Below are positions 17,464-27,200 of a DNA stretch of 64,000 bases, one piece after another. Below the pieces are notes generated by a model that had not been told where the DNA came from, did not search any database, and was given only the letters and a program-made list of their open reading frames with translations. The stretch comes from Halomonas campaniensis. Lineage in GTDB: Bacteria > Pseudomonadota > Gammaproteobacteria > Pseudomonadales > Halomonadaceae. The stretch covers positions 710,117-774,116 of the forward strand of contig NZ_JPUA01000034.1 in the NCBI RefSeq assembly GCF_002211105.1, given 5' to 3'. The position numbers were made by a program, and so were the translations under genes. Each line of letters begins with the position of its first letter. Within the stretch, counting starts at the first letter, position 1.

Positions 17464-17904
17464 TTACCAGGATTTATAGGGCAAAAACTTGCCGTTTAAA
17501 GTGAGCAGTACCCGGTCGCCCTTGGGGTCTTCGACTTTGTCGACCTCCATGGTGAAGTCGATGGCACTCATAATGCCATCGCCAAACTTCTCCTGTACCA
17601 CGTCTTTCAGGGTCTCCCCGTAAACACCGACGACCTCATATAAACGATAGATAAAGGGGTCTTGGGGGATCGCTTCATCCCAGGCTTTGGTGGGGAAGGC
17701 TACCAGGGCATCGGCGACCTCGCTCTCCACGCCCAGTGTGTCGCAAAGCTTAGCGGCAATCGCTTGGCTGGCGCTATTCATGCCGTAGCAGGCGGAGGCG
17801 ACCCACACCGGTGACATGCCAACGGCGTTACCAATATCGTCCCAGCTCATTTTTTTACGCGCTTTGGCGGCGAGCAGGGTGTGACGCATTTCGAGCTTAT
17901 CCAT
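17464..17904 (-). CDS. cynS: Cyanate hydratase (cyanase)
   Basis: A 146-residue enzyme that converts cyanate and bicarbonate to ammonia and carbon dioxide. The N-terminal DNA-binding-like helical domain is followed by the catalytic domain with Arg87 and Glu90 (YRLYE) and Ser113 (MSAIDF), equivalent to the Arg96, Glu99 and Ser122 triad of the E. coli enzyme. The C-terminus YKSW is conserved. It lies 57 bases downstream of a formate/nitrite-type channel gene on the same strand. The usual partners cynT and cynX are absent nearby. Confidence 0.95.
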   Translation of the reverse strand: MDKLEMRHTLLAAKARKKMSWDDIGNAVGMSPVWVASACYGMNSASQAIAAKLCDTLGVESEVADALVAFPTKAWDEAIPQDPFIYRLYEVVGVYGETLKDVVQEKFGDGIMSAIDFTMEVDKVEDPKGDRVLLTLNGKFLPYKSW

Positions 17905-17961
17905 GGTGATTCTCCTCTAGAGTGGGGGGAGGGCGAGTGACGCCCTTTTTTGGTTACTGGA

Positions 17962-18774
17962 TCAAGACAACACTTTTTTGGGCTGAGTACGGACGTGGGT
18001 GGTATAGAGCACCAAACCTACCAGTGTCAGGCCGCCAACCAAGTTGCCTAGTACCGTGGGGATTTCGTTCCACATAATGTATTGATACAGGGTGAAATCG
18101 GCGCCCATCATCAGGCCAATCGGAAACAGGAACATGTTGACGACGGAGTGCTCAAAACCGAGATAGAAAAACACAATGATCGGCATCCACATGGCCATGA
18201 TTTTGCCGGAAACCGTTGTCGAGATAGCGGCGCCCACTACGCCCATAGAGACCATCCAGTTGCAGAACATGCCTCTTAGAAAGAGCACAATCCAACCGGC
18301 AAATCCTGCCTCCTGGTAACCTACTGTGCGACTTTCACCCACCGTCATCATGGTTTGGCCGACCGCGTTGATCTCCTCGGTACCACCCATGGTGAAATTC
18401 AGGTAGCCAAAGGTGGCGATAAACAGGGCGCCCCCCAGATTGCCAAGCCCTACCAGCGCCCAACACTTGAGCATTCGCGGCAGGGTCACGCCGGGTCGTT
18501 TGTCGAGCCATGCAATAGGCACCAGCGTAAAAACCCCGGTGAGCAGGTCATAGCCCATCAGATAGAGCATGACGAAACCCACCGGAAAGAGCAGCGCCCC
18601 AATTAAGAAGTTGCCGGTTTGGGTCGCAATGGTGATGGCAAAAATAACCGCCAACGCCAGGGTTGCCCCGGCCATAAAGGCGCGGATAAGCGTATCCCGT
18701 GTTCCCATATAGACTTTTGACTCCCCCTGATCCACCAACTTGGTGACAAACTCACTGGGCATTAGATAAGACAT
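17962..18774 (-). CDS. Formate/nitrite transporter family channel
   Basis: A 270-residue inner-membrane protein with six membrane segments of the FocA/NirC/HSC family. Recognisable parts are MPSEFVTKLVDQGESK at the N-terminus, the LRGMFCNWMVSMGV pore helix and FEHSVVNMFLFPIGLM, which contains the central conserved histidine of the FEHSVVNM motif. Family members pass small monovalent anions (formate, nitrite, hydrosulfide). Here it precedes cynS, so cyanate or nitrite import is a plausible role; this is an inference from position only. It is divergent from the sigma-54 activator gene. Confidence 0.88.
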   Translation of the reverse strand: MSYLMPSEFVTKLVDQGESKVYMGTRDTLIRAFMAGATLALAVIFAITIATQTGNFLIGALLFPVGFVMLYLMGYDLLTGVFTLVPIAWLDKRPGVTLPRMLKCWALVGLGNLGGALFIATFGYLNFTMGGTEEINAVGQTMMTVGESRTVGYQEAGFAGWIVLFLRGMFCNWMVSMGVVGAAISTTVSGKIMAMWMPIIVFFYLGFEHSVVNMFLFPIGLMMGADFTLYQYIMWNEIPTVLGNLVGGLTLVGLVLYTTHVRTQPKKVLS

Positions 18775-19107
18775 ATGTATGTCTCCTGTGTCATTTCGGT
18801 TAATTAACGCTTAATCCAAGAGTTTTAGTGTTTCCTGATAAGAGCAAAAAATAGGAGCAACAAAACCGATGGCTGCGCCGTCCTGGTGCAAAAGAGATTA
18901 AGCGTGTGGCGCAATCGCACTATTCACATAGCGTTTCCATCTAGCTATGCCACCTAGTCGTCCTACCTAGCTGTTCCACTTAACTGTTCCACCTAACCAT
19001 TGCTATTTATGTGCCAACTCGCTAGAAGTGTTTTTAAGCTGTTGTTTTTATTTAATTAATTGGTTTTTGAAGCAGTTTTTCGGGAAAGCTAGAGTGGCCA
19101 CGAAAAA

Positions 19108-19150
19108 TCGTAATTAACGATATTTCGTTGTTTTATTGACGGAATATCGT
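19108..19150. promoter_or_regulatory. ATCGT repeat cluster between channel gene and sigma-54 activator
   Basis: ATCGT-N5-ACGAT at 19108-19122 overlaps a second dyad, ACGATATTTCG (19117-19127) with CGGAATATCGT (19140-19150), matching at 10 of 11 positions. Four half-sites of the same word lie within 43 bases, about 60 bases before the activator start. This suggests an operator in the 436-base divergent spacer (18775-19210). The rest of that spacer holds no gene I can support. A sequence TGGCGCG-N5-TTGAA at about 19153 is a weak match to a sigma-54 promoter. Confidence 0.45.
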
Positions 19151-19210
19151 AAGTGGCGCGGGAATTGAATGGATAAGTGGAGACCACCTTGAAACCTGGG
19201 GTATGCACCA

Positions 19211-21133
19211 ATGGGTGAACAAGCACGTACTCACACTGCCGCTCTAATGGGCGATTTTTCACCGCTTGCAATGATCGTGATTGATCCGTTTGTCGATCAA
19301 CTACTGGACGCTAACCCAGCTGCTTGCGAGATGCTCCATATTGATCAAACGCTGCCTTTAGCGGCCCCGTTTAGCCACCGCTTGAGTGCTTCACTGCCGC
19401 TTTGGGTGAGCTTTACCGACGAGGCGCTGACACAAAAGGCGGCCTGGTCAGATGATTTGGTAATGCTGGATATGCTCCGTCAGCCGTATCGCATTGAGGT
19501 TTATGCTCAGCGTGTCGACGACTCTTCGCAGCTGTTATTAACATTGATTGACCGCAACAAGGCCGAGCAGCGCCGTGCCAAAGCCGAGCTAGGCCGCCAG
19601 CACCGTCAGGGGGAGGTTGGCTGGCAGCGGGTTGAGCAAGTGTTTGAACGGATTGAAAAGCAGAACCAGCTTATTTTGGGCGCTGCGGGGGAGGGCATTT
19701 ACGGCCTGGACGCTGAAGGCAAAACCACCTTCGTTAATCCCGCAGCAGAACGCATTCTGGGTTGGAGTACCGAGGACATGGTGGGCCACGATGCACACCT
19801 TATGTTTCACCATACTCATGCTGACGGCAGCCATTTTCCGGTGCAGCAGTGCCCTATTCACGCCTCGTTTAGCGACGGCCAGGTGCATCACGTCGATAAT
19901 GAAGTGTTTTGGCACAAAAATGGCGAAGCAATTCCTGTGGAGTACACCAGCACGCCGATATTTGAGATGGGACGATTGGTCGGGGCAGTGGTGCTGTTTC
20001 GTGATATTCGCGAGCGTAAGCGCGCCGAGCAGCAGTTGCGCGATGCCCTTGCAGAAGTGGAGTCTCTTAAGCAGCGTTTGGAATTGGAAAATGAGTACCT
20101 TCAGGAAGAGATAAAAGCGGAGCTGAACCATCGGGATATTGTCGGCAACAGCCCGGCGGTGGCCAAGCTGATCCAGCAGATTGAGTTGGTGGCGCCCACC
20201 AGCGCCAACGTGTTGATTAGCGGCGAGTCGGGTACTGGCAAAGAGCTGATTGCCCGCGCCATTCATGCCGGGGGCACGCGCAGCGACCGACCGCTAATCC
20301 GCGTGAACTGCGCGGCTATTCCTCGTGATCTGTTTGAGAGCGAATTCTTCGGCCATGTAAAAGGGGCTTTTACCGGCGCGGTACAGGATCGCCCAGGGCG
20401 CTTTGAGCTTGCTCACGGTGGCACTCTATTTCTGGATGAGGTCGGCGAAATCCCTTTGGAACTGCAGAGCAAGCTGCTGCGGGTGCTGCAGGATCAGCAG
20501 TTTGAACGGGTAGGCGATAACCGTACCCGCGAAGTGGATGTGCGGGTGATTGCCGCCACCAATCGCGAACTGCGCGATATGATTGAGGCAGGCCACTTTC
20601 GTGAAGATCTCTATTTTCGTCTCAACGTGTTTCCCATTGATTCGGTGCCGCTACGCAAGCGGATTGAAGATGTGCCGCTGTTGGCTCGACACTTCTTACA
20701 GCGCGCCTGCCTGAAATTTAATAAGCCGGGGGTGCGCATTCCTCCGGCCCAGCTGGAGATCCTGCAGCGCTATCCCTGGCCGGGCAATATTCGTGAACTG
20801 GAGAACATCATTGAGCGGCAAGTTATTGTGACCCAGGATCGGCGCTTGATGTTTGATGACCTGCTGCTGGGAGAGGCCCCGCGCAAGATAGGCCGCACTA
20901 ACCCTGTCTCTGCGGCGGGCCATGCCGGTGCAGAGCAGAAGGGAGTAGCGCTGCTTACCGAGCAGGCGCTTAGCCAGCGCAAGCGGGAGAGCGCGGTTGC
21001 CGCTCTGGAGCGAGCAAGAGGTAAGGTTTCTGGGGCGGGTGGTGCGGCGGAGTTGCTTGGCATAAAGCCAACGACGCTGGCCTCGCGGCTTACTAAGTGG
21101 GGCATCGACCCGAGAGAATTCCGTAAAAGCTAA
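19211..21133 (+). CDS. PAS-domain sigma-54-dependent transcriptional activator
   Basis: A 640-residue enhancer-binding protein. Residues 1-115 form an N-terminal PAS-like domain. A second PAS domain lies at about 150-278 (AAGEGIYGLDAEGKTTF onward), followed by a coiled-coil linker to about 310. The AAA+ domain has Walker A GESGTGKE at 338-345 and the sigma-54 contact loop GAFTGA at 385-390. A Fis-type helix-turn-helix closes the protein (AAELLGIKPTTLASRL). It is divergent from the channel-cynS pair and is inferred to control it or a related nitrogen gene. The signal sensed by the PAS domains is unknown. Confidence 0.88.
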   Translation: MGEQARTHTAALMGDFSPLAMIVIDPFVDQLLDANPAACEMLHIDQTLPLAAPFSHRLSASLPLWVSFTDEALTQKAAWSDDLVMLDMLRQPYRIEVYAQRVDDSSQLLLTLIDRNKAEQRRAKAELGRQHRQGEVGWQRVEQVFERIEKQNQLILGAAGEGIYGLDAEGKTTFVNPAAERILGWSTEDMVGHDAHLMFHHTHADGSHFPVQQCPIHASFSDGQVHHVDNEVFWHKNGEAIPVEYTSTPIFEMGRLVGAVVLFRDIRERKRAEQQLRDALAEVESLKQRLELENEYLQEEIKAELNHRDIVGNSPAVAKLIQQIELVAPTSANVLISGESGTGKELIARAIHAGGTRSDRPLIRVNCAAIPRDLFESEFFGHVKGAFTGAVQDRPGRFELAHGGTLFLDEVGEIPLELQSKLLRVLQDQQFERVGDNRTREVDVRVIAATNRELRDMIEAGHFREDLYFRLNVFPIDSVPLRKRIEDVPLLARHFLQRACLKFNKPGVRIPPAQLEILQRYPWPGNIRELENIIERQVIVTQDRRLMFDDLLLGEAPRKIGRTNPVSAAGHAGAEQKGVALLTEQALSQRKRESAVAALERARGKVSGAGGAAELLGIKPTTLASRLTKWGIDPREFRKS

Positions 21134-21145
21134 CCGTATTAATCG

Positions 21146-21164
21146 CCAACGCAACATGCGTTGG
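21146..21164 (+). terminator. Hairpin after the sigma-54 activator gene
   Basis: CCAACGCA-ACA-TGCGTTGG is a perfect 8-bp stem 12 bases after the stop codon. No T tract follows, so termination would be weak or factor-dependent. Confidence 0.4.
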
Positions 21165-21232
21165 ACTAAGGTAAGCTGGAAGTGACTTGACAATAGACTG
21201 TTCACACATTTTTAGATTGTTCAAGGCTAGCA

Positions 21233-21256
21233 TACATACATGAATGTAACTATAAT
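21233..21256 (+). promoter_or_regulatory. AcrR/TtgR-like operator overlapping the efflux operon promoter
   Basis: TACATACATGAATGTA at 21233-21248 is a near-perfect dyad resembling the TACAT...ATGTA operators of AcrR and TtgR. It directly abuts a perfect TATAAT -10 box at 21251-21256, so a bound TetR-type repressor would block RNA polymerase. The likely repressor is encoded at 29325-29936. Confidence 0.6.
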
Positions 21257-21390
21257 GCTCATCTTTCTGAATGGCACCGTATTTCGAGTGATTTAGCGCG
21301 CTAATTGGCTTGGTTTTCTATAGCACGAGTCGAGTAAGCTGAGAGACTAAGCGCGTTTACCATCTGACACTGATACCTAGAGGCAATCCC

Positions 21391-22860
21391 ATGCGACTGG
21401 CACACTGGGCAGTCAATGCCCCTTTACGACCCTTACTATTGGCGGTATTAACCGCTTCTTTTGTATTGCCTGCTCAAGCTGCCGATCTCATCACGATTAC
21501 CCGTGATGCGTTAGACAATAACGCTGAGCTTGCCTCGGCGCGCTCGCAGTATCTGGGTGTAGAAGCAGGCAGAGACGTTGCACGAGGTGGGTTGCTCCCG
21601 CAAATTAACGCTTCGGGCACCGTGGCGCACAACGAGCAGTATGAAAGCCAGGGCTCATCTCAAGCCGGAGCAGGTGCTGGCGCGGGCGCGGGCAATGTGA
21701 GTGCCGGTGATGACCGTTACAACACCGTATCGCTCACCCTTGAAGCCACCCAAGCGCTTTATGATGAAGTGACACGTAGGCAAGTCACCCAGGCTGAGCG
21801 CCAGATCGACCAGCAGGTCTATCTGCTCGCAGCCACCGAACAGCAACTGCTAATTGACGTGGCCAGCGCCTACTTTGACATTTTGCGTGCCCACGAAGTA
21901 CTCGAAGCGCGTTTTGCTCAAGAGCGTGCCATCGGGCGTCAGCTCGAGCAGGCGGGCGAGCAGTTTGAAGTTGGCTTAATAGCGATTACCGAAGTCGAAG
22001 AGGCTCGCGCCACCTTTGACCAGTCCCGTGCTGACCGGATTGCCGCAGAGAGCAATCTGCAGGTGGCTTTTGAGGCACTGGAGCAGTTGACCGGCCAGCG
22101 CTACGCCAGTATTGAAGCCCTGGGCGACAGCATGCCCATTGCGCTTCCTGAGCCAAGCAGCCGCGACTACTGGGTAGAGCAAGCCATCGAGCGTAATCCT
22201 CAGGTGTTGGCGCAACAGGCGGGGATTGAGGTGTCACGCAGCGGTGTGGAAATTGCCCGCGCGGGTCGTTTGCCTACCCTTTCAGCCTTCGGCAACTATC
22301 AGTATGGCGACAGTGATATTGATAACACCACCGGCAATGACTCCTCTAGTCAGGTAGGCATACGCGCTAATTTACCGGTCTACACCGGCGGCAGTACCAG
22401 CGCGAGCATCCGCCAGGGTACTTATCAACTGGAAAGTAGCCAGTATGATTTCGAATCTCAGCGTCGCTCGTCGATCCAGCAGGTTCGTTCGCTGTATACC
22501 CAAGTCAGCAACGATGTGGAAACCGTCGAGGCCCGTGAGCAGGCGATCGTCTCGAACCGCAGCGCTCTGGAAGCAACCCGCGCTGGCTACGAGGTCGGCA
22601 CCCGGAACATCGTGGATGTTTTGAACGCTGAGCAGAATTTGTATAACGCCATCGCCAACTACGCAGAGGCTCGCTACGACTATGTCGTTAATCTGCTCTC
22701 GCTGCGTCAGCAGGCAGGACGCCTTGATGTGGACGCCATTGAAGAAGTTAATGCGTGGTTAACCGGTGATGAGGTGAATTTTACCTTGCCAGAAAGCATT
22801 GGCAATGACCGCTATGAGCCCGCGCTCAACATCGGCGCACCGCCCCAGCCTGGCACGTAA
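21391..22860 (+). CDS. TolC-family outer-membrane efflux channel
   Basis: A 489-residue outer-membrane factor. The signal peptide ends near AQA (residue 30). Two repeats of the TolC helical fold are visible, each with long Gln/Glu/Ala-rich coiled-coil helices (for example VTQAERQIDQQVYLLAATEQQLL and TRAGYEVGTRNIVDVLNAEQNLY). A glycine/alanine-rich insertion (about residues 90-103) lies in the first repeat. It is the first gene of a tolC-mfp-RND operon; most operons of this type place the outer-membrane gene last or elsewhere. Confidence 0.9.
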   Translation: MRLAHWAVNAPLRPLLLAVLTASFVLPAQAADLITITRDALDNNAELASARSQYLGVEAGRDVARGGLLPQINASGTVAHNEQYESQGSSQAGAGAGAGAGNVSAGDDRYNTVSLTLEATQALYDEVTRRQVTQAERQIDQQVYLLAATEQQLLIDVASAYFDILRAHEVLEARFAQERAIGRQLEQAGEQFEVGLIAITEVEEARATFDQSRADRIAAESNLQVAFEALEQLTGQRYASIEALGDSMPIALPEPSSRDYWVEQAIERNPQVLAQQAGIEVSRSGVEIARAGRLPTLSAFGNYQYGDSDIDNTTGNDSSSQVGIRANLPVYTGGSTSASIRQGTYQLESSQYDFESQRRSSIQQVRSLYTQVSNDVETVEAREQAIVSNRSALEATRAGYEVGTRNIVDVLNAEQNLYNAIANYAEARYDYVVNLLSLRQQAGRLDVDAIEEVNAWLTGDEVNFTLPESIGNDRYEPALNIGAPPQPGT

Positions 22861-22937
22861 TGGCTTGTCGGTTGGAAGTGATACAGATGCGCATGTGCTA
22901 TCGGTCACCTTAAAAAAGATATATGGGAATGCAACGT

Positions 22938-24215
22938 ATGAAGAAGATGATTCACTCTCGCCGAGCGAGTCTGGTGACGCTGGTAGCTGCGCTGGCACTT
23001 TCAGCCTGTGGGCAGGAACAAAACGAGGCGCCTCAACAGGGCCAAGGTGCCCAGCAAGAAGCCCCGCCCCATAAGGTCGAAGTGGCTGAAATGGCGCGCC
23101 AGGATATACCGCTGGATAAGTCATATCCTTCTCTGTTGCGCAGTGATGATGAAGTCACTTTGGTTGCCCGTGTCAATGGGTTTCTGGAGGAGCGCCACTT
23201 TGAACCCGGTCAGTTAGTGGAAGAGGGCGATCGTCTTTATACCATCGAACCGGATCTTTACCAGGCAACCGTCAATCAGCGTGAAGCCGATCTACAGAGC
23301 GCCCGTGCCGAGCTTGCCCGCGCTCAGCGCGACGCTCAACGTTTTGAGCAGCTTCTAAGCCAGAACTCGGTGAGCCGTCAGCAGTATGATCAGGCACTGG
23401 CAGACCAACGGGTCGCCCAGGCGAGCGTTGCGCAAGCAGAGGCTGCCTTGACCAGCGCCAACCTGGATTTAGGCTATTCCCAGGTGACGGCTCCTGTCTC
23501 GGGCATGATCGGTTTGAGCCAGATTAACGTAGGCAACCTGGTTACCTCTGGTACCGAACTGGCGACGATCACGCCGCTGGATCCACTGGAAGTGCGCTTC
23601 CAACTGCCTCAGCGTGACGCCTTCGAGCTGCGTCGCCAGTTGCGTGACGGCGGTGATACGTCGGATATCCGTGCGCGGTTGAGTATCCCTGGAGTGAGTG
23701 GTGGCAGCGACTCTGAGTTGGAAGGGCATTTAGACTTCCTGGGGTCGCGGGTAGATAGCGGCACCAGCACCGTGCAAGCGTCCGCTACCTTTGAAAACCC
23801 CAATGCGGCTGTGCTACCCGGCCAATTTGTGCGTGTGCGCATTGAGGGCCTGAAGCGCTTTGAGGTCTTGGCAGTGCCTGAGATTGCGGTGACGCAAGGG
23901 TTAATGGGCCCTCAGGTGTTTGTCCTGGATGAGGACAACAAAGCCCGCGAAAGAACTGTTTCATTGGGTGAAGTGGCTGGCCCGTGGCAGTTGATTCGTG
24001 AGGGGCTGGAGCCGGGGGATCGTGTGGTGGTCGGCGATCCTGCTGGTTTAGAGCCGGGCATGACGATTGACCCTCAGCCGTTTGATGGCAACGCTGAGGA
24101 TATCGTTGAAGATGTAGAGCAAGAAGAGACGCAGCAGCAGGCTGAAGCGGCAGAGTCAATGGAAGAGGGGGCAGCCGATAGTCAGCCCGCTGAAGGGGAA
24201 GAGGGTGCGCAATAA
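22938..24215 (+). CDS. RND efflux periplasmic adaptor (membrane fusion protein), lipoprotein
   Basis: A 425-residue AcrA/MexA-type adaptor. The lipobox LSAC places the lipidated Cys at residue 24. After a Gln/Glu-rich stretch come the barrel-sandwich halves (VARVNGFLEERHFEPGQLVEEGD and LGYSQVTAPVSGMIG), a coiled-coil hairpin between them and the beta-barrel domain. The C-terminal 45 residues are a strongly acidic Glu/Gln tail not usual in AcrA. The start at 22938 (MKKMIHSRR) is preferred; ATG codons at 22923 and 22929 are in frame. Its TAA overlaps the next ATG as TAATG. Confidence 0.88.
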   Translation: MKKMIHSRRASLVTLVAALALSACGQEQNEAPQQGQGAQQEAPPHKVEVAEMARQDIPLDKSYPSLLRSDDEVTLVARVNGFLEERHFEPGQLVEEGDRLYTIEPDLYQATVNQREADLQSARAELARAQRDAQRFEQLLSQNSVSRQQYDQALADQRVAQASVAQAEAALTSANLDLGYSQVTAPVSGMIGLSQINVGNLVTSGTELATITPLDPLEVRFQLPQRDAFELRRQLRDGGDTSDIRARLSIPGVSGGSDSELEGHLDFLGSRVDSGTSTVQASATFENPNAAVLPGQFVRVRIEGLKRFEVLAVPEIAVTQGLMGPQVFVLDEDNKARERTVSLGEVAGPWQLIREGLEPGDRVVVGDPAGLEPGMTIDPQPFDGNAEDIVEDVEQEETQQQAEAAESMEEGAADSQPAEGEEGAQ

Positions 24216-27200
24216 TGAACTTCTCTAACTTCTTCATCAGCCGCCCGATATTTGCCACGGTACTGGCGATTATCGTGACGCTGGTGGGCGTGATGTCGAT
24301 GCGCATTCTGCCCATTGAGCAGTACCCCAGCGTGGTGCCGCCAACGGTGTCGGTGCAGGCGCAGTTCCCTGGGGCGGATGCAGAAACCGTTGCACAAACG
24401 GTGGCGGCCCCCATTGCAGAGGCCATTAACGGCGTTGAGGACATGCTCTACATGACCTCTAACAGCGCTGATAACGGCCTTATGAGCCTGAGCGTTGCCT
24501 TCAATATCGGCACCGATGGTGATATTAACACCATCAACGTTAACAACCGGGTTCAGGGGGCGCTTTCGCAGTTACCTGAAGCCGTGCAGTCACAAGGTGT
24601 TACCGTTGAGCTGCGCTCTGACTCTATTTTGATGTTTATCGCGTTGACCTCACCTGATGGTGACTACGACAACATCTATATGCAGAACTACGCCACGTTG
24701 AACGTGCTTGATGAACTGCGTCAGGTGCCGGGTGTGGGTAATGCAGAAGTGCTGGGCGGCGGTGAGTTTGCCATGCGTATCTGGATGGATCCGGATAAGC
24801 TGGCCCAGTACGACCTGACGCCCAGTGAAGTAGCTAGTGCGATCAGGGCGCAAAATACGGAAGTTCCGGCGGGCAACTTGGCCTCTACGCCGCAAAGTGA
24901 GCCGCGGGCGTACACCTATACGATTACCGCGGGCGGTCGTCTCAGTAATGTCGACGACTTCCGTAATATTTACCTGCGTACCAATAGCGACGGCTCTTCG
25001 CTGCACCTGGAAGATGTCGCGCGTATTGAGCTTGGGGCATCTTTCTACGGGGTTGATGCGCGTTTGAACGGCTCAACCATGACGCCGATTATTATTAACC
25101 AGCAGCCCGGTGCAAACGCGCTGGAAACTGCTCAGGGTGTGCGGGATACGATGGAGGAGCTGTCTGGCCGCTTCCCACCCGGGCTCGAGTATGTGGCACC
25201 TTATGATACAACCCTGTTTATTGATGCCTCCGTGGAAACGGTGCTCCACACTTTTATTGAAGCCTTTCTGATCGTTATCGTCATTCTGTTTATTTTCCTA
25301 CAGAACTGGCGCTTCACCGTGATTGCCATGTCGGTGGTACCGGTCGCTGTTGTGGGTACGTTTGCAGGTTTCTATGTGTTTGGCTTTTCGATCAACTTGC
25401 TGACCCTGTTTGCCTTGGTTTTATCGATAGGGATAGTGGTCGACGATGCCATTTTGGTGGTAGAGAACGTCGAGCGCGTGCTGAGTGAAGAAGACGATAT
25501 TAGCGTACGCGATGCGACTATTCGGGCGATGAAAGAAGTTGGCGGGCCGGTCATTGCAACTTCGCTGATTATGGCCGCAGTGTTTGTACCCGTGGCGTTT
25601 CTGGGCGGTTTTACCGGTCAAATTTACCAGCAGTTCGCGATCACTGTCGCCATCTCGGTGGCTATCTCAGCGTTAATGGCGCTGACCTTTACCCCCGCCT
25701 TGTCAGCGATTTTCATCAAGCACAAAATCGCCGGTGCTGGCCAGTCCAAATTCAAGCGAGCCCTAAACACACCGCTACGCCTTTTTGACCGACTGTTTGC
25801 TGGCATTACCGCCGCCTATATGTGGGTAGTAAAAGGCTTGGTGCGTTTTTGGGTGTTAGCGTTAGCACTAACGGTGCTTACCGGGGTGGGTTCCTACTGG
25901 CTCTACGCCAATACGCCTTCGACGCTGGTGCCGGAAACTGATCAGGGGGTTGTGTTGGTGAGCGTGTCGCTCCCCGACGCCGCATCGCTGGATCGTACCC
26001 AGCGCTATATGGCAAAACTGAGTGCGGCGATTGAAGATATCCCCGGGGTAGAATACTCCTCCGCGGTGGCTGGCTATGACATTTTGTCGAGTTCCGTGAA
26101 TACCGCTCGGGGGGTAATGTTTATCAATCTAAGCCCCTGGTCTGAGCGTGACCTGACGGCCACCGAGCTCGTAGGGCGTATTATGGGGTTAGGCGCCAGT
26201 ATTGATGGTGGATCCGCGATGGCCTTTAACTTGCCACCTATCATGGGGCTTTCGACTACCGGCGGGTTTACCGGCTACTTGCAGTCCTTTGATGGTGCAT
26301 CGCCCCGTGAGCTGTATGAAGCGTCGCTGCAAATCATGCAGAAAGCTAACCAGCACCCTGCCTTGAACCGTGTATTTACTACGTTCAACGTTAATGTACC
26401 GTCCTACCGCGCCAACATTGACCAGCAAAAAGCCTTAAGTTACGGCGTGGCGCTGGAAAACATTAATTCGGCCCTGGGCAATACCTTTGGTAACGGCTTT
26501 GTGAACTACTTCAGCTATCAAAACCGTAATTTCCAGGTCTATCTGCAAAACGAAGATGAATTCCGCAAGACACCGGAAGACGTCAGCAGCGTTTACGTGC
26601 GTGGCGGAAATGGCGAACGTATCCCTCTCTCTGAATTTGTCGAGCTGGAGCGCCAAACCGGTCCGTCGGTGGTGTCCCGCTTCGGCGTATACGCCGGTGC
26701 AATGTTCCAGGGTGAGCCAGCTGCTGGTTATAGCTCAGCTCAGGCGATCGAAGCGATGAACGAAGTCGTGGAGGAAGCGCTGGGCAGCAACTGGGGTATG
26801 GGGTGGACGGGTACCGCCTATCAAGAGTCCAATATGGGCAGCGCCGCGACGCTGGCGATTGTCTTCGGCCTGTTGATGGTCTTCCTGATTCTGGCGGCTC
26901 AGTATGAGAGTTGGTCGTTACCGCTAGCGGTACTCACCGCCACACCCTTTGCGTTTCTGGGAGGGATTGGCGGTATCGCGTTGCGCGGGCTGGACACCAG
27001 TGTGTATGTGCAGATCGGCATGCTGGTGGTGGTTGGGCTTGCTGCGAAGAACGCGATCCTGATCGTTGAGTTCGCCGAACTGCAGCGTAAGGAGCAGGGG
27101 AAATCAATCCGTGAGGCGGCGATTACCGCAGCAGAGCTGCGCTTCCGTCCCATCGTGATGACCTCGCTGGCATTTATCTTTGGTACCTTGCCGCTTGCAT

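Noticed and set aside
19150..19175. Functional sigma-54 promoter of the activator gene
   Set aside because: TGGCGCG-N5-TTGAA lacks the essential GC of the -12 element, so it was not listed as a promoter.
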